This document shows positions 20,823 through 31,979 of a DNA stretch of 64,000 nt, piece by piece. The stretch is from Phialocephala subalpina (lineage: Eukaryota; Ascomycota; Leotiomycetes; Helotiales; Mollisiaceae). How positions within the stretch are numbered: the first letter of the stretch is position 1; every line of letters starts with the position of its first letter. The stretch covers positions 1,106,985 to 1,170,984 of the forward strand of contig FJOG01000004.1 in NCBI GenBank assembly GCA_900073065.1, read 5' to 3'. Made by a program: the position numbers and the translations under genes. A model generated the notes under the pieces. That model ran no database searches and was not told where the DNA came from. It was given only the letters and a program-made list of their open reading frames with translations.

Positions 20823-23800
20823 ATGGCTAGACAGCCTTGGGTAGCACAAATTCGGAATGCCAGAAACTCCGCAGAACAAATAGCAGCATTAAGAGTGCTG
20901 AAGAACGAGATTGTGGGGCATCCTCTGAAGAAGGAGTTGGCAGTTCACCTTGGCGTTCTGGATCCCGTTATCCGTTTGACCTTCAGCAAGACCAGCAGCA
21001 GACAAGATGGCAAAGGGCACGATCACAGTTTTGCCTCTAAAGCTCTCAGTGAGGATGAGATAGTGAGGTTGCAGGGTCTACAAGTTCTTGCGAGCATCGC
21101 GTTAGGTAAGAGACATGTTCTCCGAAGACATGTTGCCTTTACTAATTATTACAGGCGGTCCTCCATTTCTAGCTCCCCTGCAATCCGCCGCACCTCTTCC
21201 TGCGATATACTCGAATTTGTGCCCCTCGAGCAATCCCGTGCCACTTGTCCTTGCATCTCTTCGAGCTCTCTCCAACCTTGCAGATGCTTCAGCACTTGCA
21301 TCAAATCCCCACATCCTGAGCATCGCTACTCTTGCTGATGGGCTGTTCTCACGCCAGCATCTTGGCTCTCTTTGTCGAATCCTGTCACAGACTTCTTCGT
21401 CACCTGCTGTACAGACCCAAATATCGATTGCTGCGTCCTTGATAAGTCGACTTTGTCGGGAAGAGCGTCATCAGCAGGGACTTGCGAATTCTGGAGTATT
21501 GGATGCTCTTGCAACGAAACTAGCAAGTTTCGTAGCAGCCGAAGGTCTTGTGTTGCCAGGTGCGGATATTTTGGCGCAAAGAGATGGCTTGCAGGATCAT
21601 TTCCCACATGCCGCTCCGCCCAACGCCAATCTGTCTGTCATCTTAGAGGCGATCGCTGTTATCATTGCAGACTCTAAGTTCCGAGCTTCACAGCTACTCT
21701 ATTCACCGTCCATCCTAGCAATCTTCCCTGCATCTCATTCGACGGCATTTGTGCCAGCAACCAATACTCGAGCGGCTTGGAATGCTTTCAATGCCGCTGA
21801 CCTTAGTACTCGACAAGCACAACTCAATGCGGTTGATTACCTGCTACCTGTTGTGCCACACCACCAGATAAAGAGCTCGAGTGCCCAGGCATCAGCTTTC
21901 CCGCCGTTAGGCACTTCCAATTCAAGCCAGAATCTTGCCTTGAATAGTCGCTCTACTTTTCATAAGTATAATAGCGCTTCGTTACCTAGCTGGAACGATA
22001 TTGCCAATATGGATAGCTCGTTGGATACTCAAGATACTGCGATGGGTGGTACAGAGGAACCAGAGAGTCCCTTGATCGCTTATCTGATTTTTATTCTGAG
22101 GGCACGGCTTGGTATGGAACGGCTGATGGCTGCTTCCGTACTAACCGTCTTATACCGAGCCGGTTTGACAAACAAAACAAGAGAGAGTGCTATAGGCTTA
22201 CTGGTCGTGCCTCTTCTTGCCACCATGCTGGACGAAATCCCGCTTACATCCAAGGTAAAGGATAATTTGGCTGATGAGGAAGCTCTCTTGTCGGAATGGG
22301 CGATCAAGGAGCGCGCTCCTGCGATACTTGCAATGCTCATCACCGACAGCGAGTACCTGCAGAAAGCAGCGTTCGATGCTGGCGTGATAAGTAAGCTTTC
22401 GAAGATGCTCAAGGTCTCCTATGACCCAGTACCTGAATCATCCGATACACGCGCTTGGTCGCCTCAAGCAGTTGAGGACAGCGAAAACCTCGATGTTCAG
22501 CAACCTCGTCTGGGCAACAATGGCCAGCCTCCTCTACTAGTTCATAAGGTCAAAGTCAGAGAAAGCACACTCAAGGCTATTGCTGCTCTTGTCCCGTTCA
22601 AGGATGAATACAGAAAAGCCATAGTTGACCAAGGGATGATGCCATCCATTGTCGAATCTATGAGCTCTAACCCTGGAAAGCCATCACCCAAAAGTGTTGA
22701 TAAGCAAGAGAAGGCTATTGCCAATGGCTCGAGTGAATCCGAGTCTAAACAAGGTTATGGCTCGAATCCTATCAGCGTCTTGATATCTGCTTGTGGAGCA
22801 ATTCGGGCACTGTCACGTTCTGTTAGTGTGTTACGCACTACATTAATTGACCATGGCGTTGCTGAGCCTGTGTTCCGCCTTCTTCAGCATCCGGACATTG
22901 AAGTCCAAATTGCTGCCACCGCCACTGTATGCAATCTCCTGACTGACGTTAGCCCAATGCGTCAAGTAAGTCTCGATCCTATATTTCTACTTTGCAGTCA
23001 ACCTAACAAACCTACAGCAGATATCCGATCTTGGAGTGCTAAAGATTCTATGCGAACATGCTCATTCAATGAACGCAAAATTACGACTTAATGCTCTTTG
23101 GGCATTGAAGCATTTTGTTCACGGTGTTGGGAATGACATGAAACGGCAGTGCCTGGAAGAGCTTGGACAAGGCTGGCTTGTCCAATTGATTTGTGACGAT
23201 ACTGAAGACGAGGCTCTCTCTTCTTCAAGAGGGAACGGAGAGAGAGCTCACACCCCAAGCGATGAGATGGATGAGGATGTCGAGATGGATCAATTCGAGG
23301 AACAAGTAGACCTTGCCTTCAATTCATTCGGGCGATCCAACATCTCAAGACCTAGCAGCAGTCGAAGCAAGTCTATTCAACAGGCAGAATTACGGCTTGC
23401 TGCTTTGCGAGATGCAGAGACAAATCCATCAAGAAAAGCGAGAAAGGACGACATTGCTGTACAGGAGCAAGGCCTTGACTTCATTCGCAATCTGATCGGT
23501 GGCGCTGGTCAAGGGGGAACAGCGGAAACCACAGAAATGATCGACTTTCTGTTTAATGCCCTAGGTCAGGACCGATTCTTCGAGATCCTTGCCTCGAAGC
23601 TCAAGCCGAAAATCATCAACCCCTACAGCCGTGGGTCGCCGAATACTGAAAGAAAAATCGTACCTCCGCAGCCAGAGATAATTATCGCTGTAGGATACAT
23701 CTTGGTTCACATGGCAGCTAGCATTCCTCGACACCGTCAATTGGTGATTGCACAGACAGAGCTGTTGAAGCTGCTCGTGCCTCAATTCAATCACTCAAGT

Positions 23801-24007
23801 ATTGAGGTTAGAGTAGCACTCTGCTGGTTAGTTACGAATCTCACATGGATGGACGACCAGAATGATGGACAGAATTGCGCTCAACGAGCCAACGAATTGA
23901 AGAAACTTGGTTTCCTAAACAAGCTCGAGATGCTGGAGCAGGACCCTGAGCTGAATGTTCGAGAGCGTGCCAAATCAGCTTTGTGGCAAATCAAACAGAC
24001 CTATTGA
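20823..24007 (+). CDS. Armadillo-repeat protein, GID5/VID28 (ARMC8)-like
   Basis: Likely scaffold/substrate-receptor-binding subunit of the GID/CTLH ubiquitin ligase, which degrades gluconeogenic enzymes on glucose refeeding in yeast. Three exons, 20823-21105, 21155-22965 and 23018-24007, 1027 aa. Starts MARQPWVAQIRNARNSAEQI with a helical first repeat (IAALRVLKNEIVGHPLKKEL). Arm-type alpha repeats run through both ends: LRALSNLADASALASNP, GAIRALSRSVSVLRT and LKHFVHGVGNDMKRQCLEEL, then LCWLVTNLTWMDD near the C-terminus. A variable acidic Ser-rich loop lies around residues 770-820. The last intron ends at CTACAGCAG, so two acceptors three bases apart (exon start 23018 or 23021) are possible. 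Assignment rests on repeat layout and length; another ARM-repeat scaffold is possible. Confidence 0.75.
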
Positions 24008-24895
24008 TATTATGAGAGGGATAGGAAGTAGCGAGGCTTTTATGGGTAATGATCGGAGGCGTTTTTATGGACTTGGCTATGGTTATCAAAATTGCTCCTG
24101 ATGGCGGCATTTGTGTATTTTGTCTATAGTGTATCAACAGCATGGACTCGCCAGGAGGTAAAAGTCCTTGCTTATACATATCGGTGAGGTCTGCGAACTT
24201 TGTGAATGTCAGTACGAGATGTTAGGGGTCACCAATATCTCGCCAGATACTACTTATAACGGTATACAAAAGTCGTTTGAGTAATACCTAAAATGATCTA
24301 GCATGGCAACTACGAGAAGAGCACGATGTCGTACAACTATGAAATCTGGGGTACGGATAATTTTTCATCAAAAATATCCGTTTCGTTCAGAGACATTTTC
24401 ACGGTGAAAGTTTGTCCCCCCCCTCCCTCTCCCCCGACGAGGCTCCGCGAGGCTGCCTCTAGCCTTCCTTTTTCGCTAGCAAGCATCATAGTGGGGTTGA
24501 GCCTCCCGCCCACTTCCGATATTTGCATTGACCAGTAACAATTTGATCCCGCGCACGTTGCGACCAGGGTGGCTAAATTTCAGGGAAGCTTTGCTAATCC
24601 CTGTCCAGCTTGGCATTTCTCTTCTCTCACGTGCACGTGTGTGGGACGACAAGCTTCTTCCCTCTTCAGATCAGAGTTTGTGTTTTCATCCAAGCACCGA
24701 CAGCTATCTGAAAGCTCTTGGCGGCAACAGCTCAATTCACAATTCTCGAGATCCCCGCGAAAAGCCTCTTCGACCAATTCCTGCTCTATTGCTGAGCATA
24801 GGAACGTCGTAAGATTGCAGCTATCAATCTTCGCCAACCACCCCGCATACCTCGAACCCTTCCTACATTCCAGCGAACCCCCTCCTATCTTCACG
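24008..24895. other. Intergenic, VTC4 promoter and leader
   Basis: No gene supported. A C-rich stretch lies at 24415-24435 and the tandem CACGTG element is listed separately. Confidence 0.5.
24628..24639. promoter_or_regulatory. Tandem CACGTG (PHO4/NUC-1-type) sites
   Basis: Two CACGTG palindromes abut exactly (24628-24633 and 24634-24639), 257 bp upstream of the VTC4 start codon. CACGTG is the established core of the bHLH factors Pho4 and NUC-1, and VTC genes belong to the yeast PHO regulon. Binding here is inferred. Confidence 0.6.
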
Positions 24896-27414
24896 ATGCG
24901 TTTCGGCAAGACATTACGAAATTCCATATATCCAAAATGGAAGGATCAATACATGAACTACTCGAAACTGAAGTCTCTCCTCAGAGAAGACGAAGACAAT
25001 CCACGATGGACCGAAGACGACGAGAACAAGTTCTGCGAAGAGATGTTCAACGTACAATTGGATAAAGTTGCTGCGTTCCAAGAAAAGACGTTCAAGGAAC
25101 TAGAAGCGAGAACGGACAAAACGGCGGAGAAGCTGAAGGATTTGGCGCCGGAGGATGGGAAGGTTAAGGGGGAATTGACGGCGGGCAGGTTTAAGGAGGT
25201 GGAGGAGGAGTTGGATGGGATTATTAGTGAGACGAAGGAGTTGAAGAAGTACAGTAACATTAACTATACGGCTTTTTTGAAGATTGTGAGTAATGTCCCA
25301 GGTCGCCTCATGCTCGCATCTGCCAGCCACCTAAGGAGAATGTTCTTCCTTCAACTATTGCCTACAGAAGCTATACAATTACTATTGTTCAATGCTAACC
25401 AATGATTTCTACAGGTCAAAAAACACGATCGGAAACGAGGCAACAACTACAAGATCAGGCCCATGATGATGATGAATCTGTCGAGACGGCCCTTCAACTC
25501 CGAGGCAGGCTATTCGCCTCTTCTCAATAAGCTCTCAATGATGTATTATGCTGTTCGCCAGCAATTGGAGGATCCAGAAGGAACACCTGCTGCATCATCT
25601 GCCGACGCTCAATCGCAGATCCAGAATGGCGAAAGATACACAGCACACAAATGTAGGTTCTCAGGCTAGAGACTCTCGTACATGAACTGACATTGAATAG
25701 TCTGGGTGCATCCCGACAATCTCCTAGAGGTGAAGACCTTCATTCTCCGCCGACTTCCTGTCCTTGTATACAGCGAACAATCTGCGAAAGAGCTCGAAGG
25801 CCAAGGCGATCCTACCCTCAACTCTCTGTACTTCGACAACCCAGAATTCTCCCTCTATAACCAGAAGGTCGACCGGAAAGTCGATGCTGCTTCCCTCCGG
25901 ATAAGGTGGTTTGGTCAGCTCAACGCACAACCCGAGCTCATGATCGAAAAGAAGATGATACACGAGAACGGAACTAGTGAGGAGAAGCGTTTCCCGATCA
26001 AGGAGAAATACATCCAACCATTCATCAAAGGCGAATACAAGATGGAGAAGACTGTGCAGAAGATGGAGCGTCAGGGACACCAGGCAACTAAGATTGAGGA
26101 CTTCAAGAATACTGTTGCAGAGGTGCAGAGCTTCATCCAAGAGTTTGACCTACAACCAGTACTACGGGCGAACTATACACGCACAGCCTTCCAGAAGCCT
26201 CTTGATGACAGAGTCAGGATCTCGATTGACACGCAATTAGCTTTCATCCGAGAAGACGCTATCGATCCCGACAGGCCATGCAGAAAGCCAGAAGAGTGGC
26301 ACAGACTTGATATTGATAACAGCGCCATGGTATATCCCTTCACGAACATCAACCAAGGCGAGATCTCCAGATTCCCATTCTCGGTCTTGGAAATCAAGGT
26401 CAAGGACGACGGAGCCAGAAAGTACCCACAATGGGTCGAAGAACTGATCGCATCCCATCTCGTACACAAGGCTCCTCGATTCTCAAAATTCGTCCACGGC
26501 GTTGCTTCATTGTTCGAAGACAATGTCAACAATCTTCCCTTCTGGCTCAGCGAACTCGAGACGGACATCCGCAAGGATCCACAAGCAGCATTCGAGGAAG
26601 AAGAGCAGCGAAAACAAAAGAAAGCTGAAAACGAGCATGTCGTTGGCAGCTTGATGGGCACACCAAGAAACAGACACACTTCAAGCTATAGTGCTGCTGT
26701 CAGCTCTCCGCTCGGCAAGTCGTATATGCAAGAACGAATGGCAGCCGAGGAGAGAGCTGGACGCAAATCGGACTTCGGAAAGAGTAAGTCTCAAGACCAA
26801 GCAAATGGAGACGACGAGAATGGAGAAGCGAGCAACCAAGGTGGATATGGAACCATGGCTTCGATCTTCCCGTCATTCTCCCAATCGAGATACGCGAAGA
26901 AGCAAAGGGAGAAAGTCAAGCTTCCTCCAGGAGTCACCAAGCCAGATCAACTCATCAAGGATTCTGGGCCATTGCAAGTCGAGCCAAAGGTTTGGTTAGC
27001 GAACGAGAGAACGTTCTTGAAATGGCTGCATATTTCAGTCCTCATCAGCACTCTTGCTCTTGCTATGTTCAATGCCTCGTCAAATATATCTACGAGAGTT
27101 TTGGCGATGTGTTTCCTTTGCGTAGGCGTCTTTGCTTGCGGTTGGGGCTATTTCCAACATAAGGAAAGGAGAGAGATGATTATTGCTAGGAGTGGGAAGG
27201 ATTTTGATAATATGGTTGGGCCGCTGATTGTGGGTATTAGTATGATTGCTATCTTGCTTATCAATTATGGGATTAGGGTAAGTTGAATTTTCAAGATTTC
27301 TAGGAGTGTTGGCTAATATCTGGACAGATTCATAGTGTTCTTGAGACTCGCGACGAGATCAAGAATGCGAATATGACAGTTGCTGAGGTAATGGGCAAAC
27401 TCGAATTGCACTGA
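24896..27414 (+). CDS. VTC4: Vacuolar transporter chaperone 4, polyphosphate polymerase
   Basis: Catalytic subunit of the VTC complex; makes polyphosphate from ATP at the vacuolar membrane. Four exons, 24896-25285, 25415-25652, 25701-27277 and 27328-27414, 763 aa. The N-terminal SPX domain begins MRFGKTLRNSIYPKWKDQY and has the Lys-rich phosphate/inositol-pyrophosphate helix (VKKHDRKRGNNYKI) at about 131-145. The VTC tunnel domain (about 210-520) has SLYFDN, SLRIRWFGQL, ELMIEKKMI and RFPFSVLEIKVKDDG. A charged linker precedes a DUF202-type domain with three membrane spans from about residue 650 (WLHISVLISTLALAMF, VLAMCFLCVGVFACGWGYF, IVGISMIAILLINYG). The last exon encodes IHSVLETRDEIKNA to the stop. 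The first intron (129 nt) falls within the SPX domain, before the Lys-rich helix. The tandem CACGTG upstream suggests phosphate control. Confidence 0.96.
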
Positions 27415-27555
27415 AGTTTTGTGGTCTGAGTTGTAGATAGCGCGATGGGAGACTGGGCCTGAATTAGTTGAATAGGCATTAAATGAGTGTGTGTATGTAT
27501 ACATTATCAAAAGGGGAATGGGTTTACATACTATCGTGCTACAAACAGAAATGTA

Positions 27556-27593
27556 AGAGTTCGGGCCACAGCTCGTGGGCCCCCTAAGCGAGA
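27556..27593 (+). repeat. 5' terminal inverted repeat
   Basis: Pairs with 29384-29422; preceded by TA at 27554-27555. Confidence 0.88.
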
Positions 27594-27678
27594 TTACACC
27601 CCCACCATAATTTCCCACCCTCTCTCTTTAAACATCAATTGCACTACAACCACTAATCCAAACCTCATCAAACTCGAA

Positions 27679-29304
27679 ATGCAAGCAGATATCTTATCCT
27701 CCTCTCCTATTCATGAGCCTAGTTGTGTTTGGAAAACCCCTAAGCGCGCTAGAGTGCGTCNNNNNNNNNNNNNNNNNNNNNNNNNNNNNNNNNNNNNNNN
27801 NNNNNNNNNNNNNNNNNNNNNNNNNNNNNNNNNNNNNNNNNNNNNNNNNNNNNNNNNNNNNNNNNNNNNNNNNNNNNNNNNNNNNNNNNNNNNNNNNNNN
27901 NNNNNNNNNNNNNNNNNNNNNNNNNNNNNNNNNNNNNNNNNNNNNNNNNNNNNNNNNNNNNNNNNNNNNNNNNNNNNNNNNNNNNNNNNNNNNNNNNNNN
28001 NNNNNNNNNNNNNNNNNNNNNNNNNNNNNNNNNNNNNNNNNNNNNNNNNNNNNNNNNNNNNNNNNNNNNNNNNNNNNNNNNNNNNNNNNNNNNNNNNNNN
28101 NNNNNNNNNNNNNNNNNNNNNNNNNNNNNNNNNNNNNNNNNNNNNNNNNNNNNNNNNNNNNNNNNNNNNNNNNNNNNNNNNNNNNNNNNNNNNNNNNNNN
28201 NNNNNNNNNNNNNNNNNNNNNNNNNNNNNNNNNNNNNNNNNNNNNNNNNNNNNNNNNNNNNNNNNNNNNNNNNNNNNNNNNNNNNNNNNNNNNNNNNNNN
28301 NNNNNNNNNNNNNNNNNNNNNNNNNNNNNNNNNNNNNNNNNNNNNNNNNNNNNNNNNNNNNNNNNNNNNNNNNNNNNNNNNNNNNNNNNNNNNNNNNNNN
28401 NNNNNNNNNNNNNNNNNNNNNNNNNNNNNNNNNNNNNNNNNNNNNNNNNNNNNNNNNNNNNNNNNNNNNNNNNNNNNNNNNNNNNNNNNNNNNNNNNNNN
28501 NNNNNNNNNNNCAGCTCCTCAATATCCAAGCATCACCACGCACAATTCGCCGAGAACTCCGCCGGGCAGGCTACCGTCGATGTATAGCTTGTCCTAGGCC
28601 CTTCATCTCTCGATAGCAAGCTAAGAAACGAGTTGCTTTTGCACTTGAGCATCGTTGGTGGGGGACATCTGATTAGGCAGCTTCTCGGCCAGGAGGAGGG
28701 GATTAGAGGAAGGTTATTTGGTCAGATGAATGCATCTTTGAGCTGGGAAAGAGAGGGAGGATTTGGGTAACACGTCGGATTGATGAAAAGAGGTGCCCTG
28801 ATTGTATCAAGTCAGTGTATCACTCAGGGAGAGTAAGTGTGATGATTTGGGGGGGCAATTGGCTGGGATTATAAGTCTCCATTGGTCTTTATGGAGAAGG
28901 AGGAAGAGTGTAAAGGCGTGAACTCTCGAGTCTATCGAGATCAAGTACTCGAACCGATCGTTTTCCCACTCTTTGATCAACTGGGTACCGAGTATATCTT
29001 CATGGAAGATGGTGCAAAGGTTCACAAGGGGGCTGCTAGACTAGCCAAGCTCCAGCACAACATTCGAGGGTTCAATTGGCCGCCTTCTTCACCTGATTTG
29101 AATGTCATTGAGAAGGTTTGGAGGTGGATGAAGGAAGAATTAAAGAAACTGCCATTTGTGCCGACTTCTAAGGAAGAATTGTGTAGGGAGATTCAGAGGC
29201 TTTGGGACCAAGTAGACCCACGTGACTTTCGTCACTATACTGAGAGATTGACTTGCAAATTTGAAGATGTAATTGAAGTAAAAGGATTAACTACTATTCA
29301 TTAA
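27679..29304 (+). pseudogene. Tc1-type transposase, disrupted
   Basis: A probable start at ATG 27679 leads to WKTPKRARVR before the assembly gap. After the gap the frame has SPRTIRRELRRAGYRRC, a Tc3-type helix-turn-helix, then VAFALEHRWW and KVIWSDECIFEL (first catalytic Asp). It ends in a DDE_3-type domain with MEDGAKVHKGAARL and WPPSSPDLNVIEKVWRW (second Asp and Glu, about 33 residues apart). Three in-frame TAG codons lie before the first Asp, at least one where the family has Trp. A 7-G run at 28849-28855 shifts the frame between VSVMIWG and the YKSPLVFMEKE part. The 3' part alone is open from 28882 to 29304. Not expected to be active. Confidence 0.85.
27761..28511. other. Assembly gap (751 N)
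   Basis: Run of N inside the transposon. Any reading frame drawn across it has no meaning. A typical Tc1 N-terminus needs much less than 751 bp, so the gap may be mis-sized or hide a nested insertion. Confidence 1.
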
Positions 29305-29383
29305 TATATAGTCCAAATTTCAAAGGAAATTATTAATAATTGGATAAATAATGATTTTTGGAAAATGAGGGGTAATTTGATGT

Positions 29384-29422
29384 TCTCGCTTAAGGGGGCC
29401 CACGAGCTGTGGCCAGAACTCT
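29384..29422 (-). repeat. 3' terminal inverted repeat
   Basis: Inverted copy of the 5' end; followed by TA at 29423-29424. Confidence 0.88.
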
Positions 29423-29424
29423 TA

Positions 29425-30463
29425 TATTTCTTAAGAGCAGGTGCTGGTTTAGAGTATCTTTATTTCCTTTTCTGCTTCCTTCGATGCAAGTCCATGTTGC
29501 ACTTTCCTCCTTACCTACATTAGTCGCATTACCCATCGCCTTGTATTGACACTCTCTGCAAGTGTGCAACATGATTGAGTTCGGTTTCAAAGCATACCTC
29601 TATCCGACAGTACAGTACTTCATGTTGTACGAGTTGTACGAGTACATCCTCCTCATAGTCGGTTTCCTGCTCAGCTTGGCCCCCATTATTGCACTTATGC
29701 AGCTGGATTACCGCTAAGAGGTACGGGATGTCATCAGTGTTTGCTGGAGGAAGAAGTACGCCTCAAGTTCGGCATCACCTCAACATAACTCTATGCTCAA
29801 AAGCCAAGGTAGGCTTGGTCAATCCCAGATTGGATGTACTGTGCACATCGAAGACTTGTCTGGGTAGCAAAACACCCACTGTCCCAGTGTCATATTTCTG
29901 AAAGACGAGGGTCCTCCATTCGGCAAATCGAAATTGATTGTCGAAATAAGCTTTTCAATACAGTATCTCCGTACTTCACCTACACGGACAGGGGCTGTAA
30001 GCCGATTGCGTACCTCCATAATAGCTTACTTGGCAGTTCCAAGTAGTCTAGGTGGTTTGCAGTGTCGGCAAGTGGATTTCGGGCTTGCGTTGAGGGGGTT
30101 CGGCCGAAATAAGCGAGACCTGCTTTGACACCTTGGACCTGGACACCTCTGGGTCAAGCCCGTTGCAGCCCTGTTCCTGAATCGCGGGCGGTCGAGAATG
30201 CTGCATGTGGCTTACTTTTAGCGTGTAGCCCAAACTTTGTGGGAGAGTGCATGGAAGCCAAGTGCAAAAGCCTCGTTCTCGTAGCATGTCAATATTATTT
30301 TGACGACTCAGTCCACCCACAAGTGAACATGTATATATAAGAGTACAACTCCTCCTTTCTTTTCTCAATCAGCCTTCACATTCATCACTTGCATTCAAAT
30401 CACATCTTCTAAATTCCATACCAATAGCCCTTCCACGCGAGAATCAACTCACCACCAAGCAAT
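29425..30463. other. Intergenic, transposon flank to AKR promoter
   Basis: No coding region supported on either strand. The 3' end holds the TATA box of the aldo-keto reductase gene. Confidence 0.5.
30332..30341 (+). promoter_or_regulatory. TATA box of the aldo-keto reductase gene
   Basis: TATATATAAG, about 125 bp upstream of the ATG at 30464, followed by a pyrimidine-rich leader (CTCCTCCTTTCTTTTCTC). Position and sequence fit a fungal TATA promoter. Confidence 0.55.
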
Positions 30464-31774
30464 ATGAGCAGCATTACCAACAAGATGGAATATGTTAGGT
30501 TAGGACAAGACATCTTTTCCAACTTCGACCTTGTCATCAAGAGCTCCCCGCTGATCATCAACACAGAGTCGGAAATTCCGGTCTCAAAGTCTCCAAAGTA
30601 GTCCTCGGCTGCATGTCATATGGAGATCGAAACTGGCAACCCTGGGTCATTGCCCTCGAAGAAGCCCTCCCAATCATGAAACATGCCTACGACTCCGGAA
30701 TCAACACCTTCGACGTCGCCGACGCCTACTCCAATGGCCGTTCCGAAGAAATCGTTGGCGCCTTCCTCAAAAAATACAACATCAAACGCTCCTCCATCGT
30801 CATCATGTCCAAAATCTATTTTCGAGTTGATGAGAATAGGGGACCTGTTGATCCGGTGGGACAACAGACTAATGATGGGTGCCAGGTAAATCAGGTTGGG
30901 TTGAGTAGGAAACATATTATGGATGCGGTGGAGAGGAGTGTGGAGAGGTTGGGGACTTATATTGATGTGTTGCAAATTCATAGGTTGGACAGAGAGGTGA
31001 GTCGACTTCCCAGAGCCATCTTTTCCCCTTTGATTATTTTCGGAACCTTTGCTCGCTACATGCCTAAAAAACATGCGCCTTACTCCCGAACAAGTCCGAT
31101 ATCATGTTGAAGAATTGTACTGACTCGAAGGTCGTGGAATAGGCGCCGATGGAGGAGATTATGAGGGGGTTGAACGATGTTGTTGAGAGTGGGAACGCGA
31201 GGTACCTTGGTGGTTCATCTGTACGTTAAACCAATTCGTTCGTGGATCTCTTTGCTAATTCAGGACATTGCAGATGGCAGCTTGGGAATTCCAGATGCTC
31301 CAAAATGTTGCCGAAAAACACGGCTGGCATAAATTTGTCTCCATGCAAGGGTTCTATAACCTCCTCTATCGCGAAGAGGAACGCGAAATGAACCCCTACT
31401 GCAAAGCCACCGGTGTTGGCCTCTTCCCCTGGTCACCACTCGCAGCCGGTGTCCTCGCCCATTCTTGGCAAGATCGCTCTGATAGCCGTGAGAAGTCAGA
31501 TGTTTTCTTGAAGGCGCTGTTTCGTGGTCGAGAGGAAGCTGCCGACAAGGAGATTGTTTCCCGTGTTGAGGAGATTTCGAAGAAGAAGGGTTGCACTATG
31601 GCGCAGGTTGCGATGGGGTGGGTGTTTGCGAAGGGTGGGATGACGCCGATTTGTGGGTTGATGAATGTGGAGCAGATTGATCAGGCGGTTGAGGGGATTA
31701 AGGTTAAGCTGACGGAGGAGGAGTGTAAGTATCTTGAGGAGCCTTATGTGCCGAAGGCGATCTCGGGTTATTGA
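30464..31774 (+). CDS. Aldo-keto reductase
   Basis: NAD(P)H-dependent oxidoreductase of the AKR superfamily. Four exons, 30464-30498, 30567-30996, 31143-31220 and 31274-31774, 347 aa. The splice at 30498/30567 joins EYVR to VGNSGLKVSKVVLGC, restoring the family N-terminus. The catalytic tetrad is visible: Asp61 and Tyr66 (FDVADAYSNG), Lys94 (IMSKIY) and His150 (QIHRLD). The C-terminal half has GFYNLLYREEEREMNPYC, VGLFPWSPLAAGVLAH, CTMAQVAMGWVFAKG and ICGLMNVEQIDQAV, typical of the yeast aryl-alcohol/norsolorinate reductase-like clade. It appears intact although it sits between a transposon and broken genes. Substrate unknown. The third intron boundary is a little less certain than the others. 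Confidence 0.88.
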
Positions 31775-31979
31775 AGCAAGAAAGGATGTGACCTATTCAG
31801 AACACCGAGTATTGTGAAATAGAATATTTGTGTACGGTTGCTGTTGTCCCCTTCGGTCTAATCTTCAGTGTAGCCATATTATTCCTTGGCGGTTGCGGTG
31901 CCATTGCACCAAAAGGAAAGAAGATATATGGTGAATTTACCTAGCATTTAAGAGATGCCAATGTAACCAAAATGAGCAA

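Larger units (their letters stand above)
27554..29424 (+). mobile_element. Tc1/mariner-like DNA transposon (gapped, decayed)
   Basis: Near-perfect terminal inverted repeats of about 40 bp: the 5' copy 27554-27593 begins TAAGAGTTCGGGCCACAGCT, and the reverse complement of 29384-29424 begins TAAGAGTTCTGGCCACAGCT. They differ by one substitution and one extra T. A TA dinucleotide at both outer ends fits the TA target-site duplication of the Tc1/mariner superfamily. Inside is a Tc1-type transposase relic. 751 N occupy 27761-28511, so true length is unknown. Confidence 0.88.

Noticed and set aside
27487..28597. Apparent long open frames across 27.5-28.6 kb on both strands
   Set aside because: They exist only because N bases contain no stop codons.
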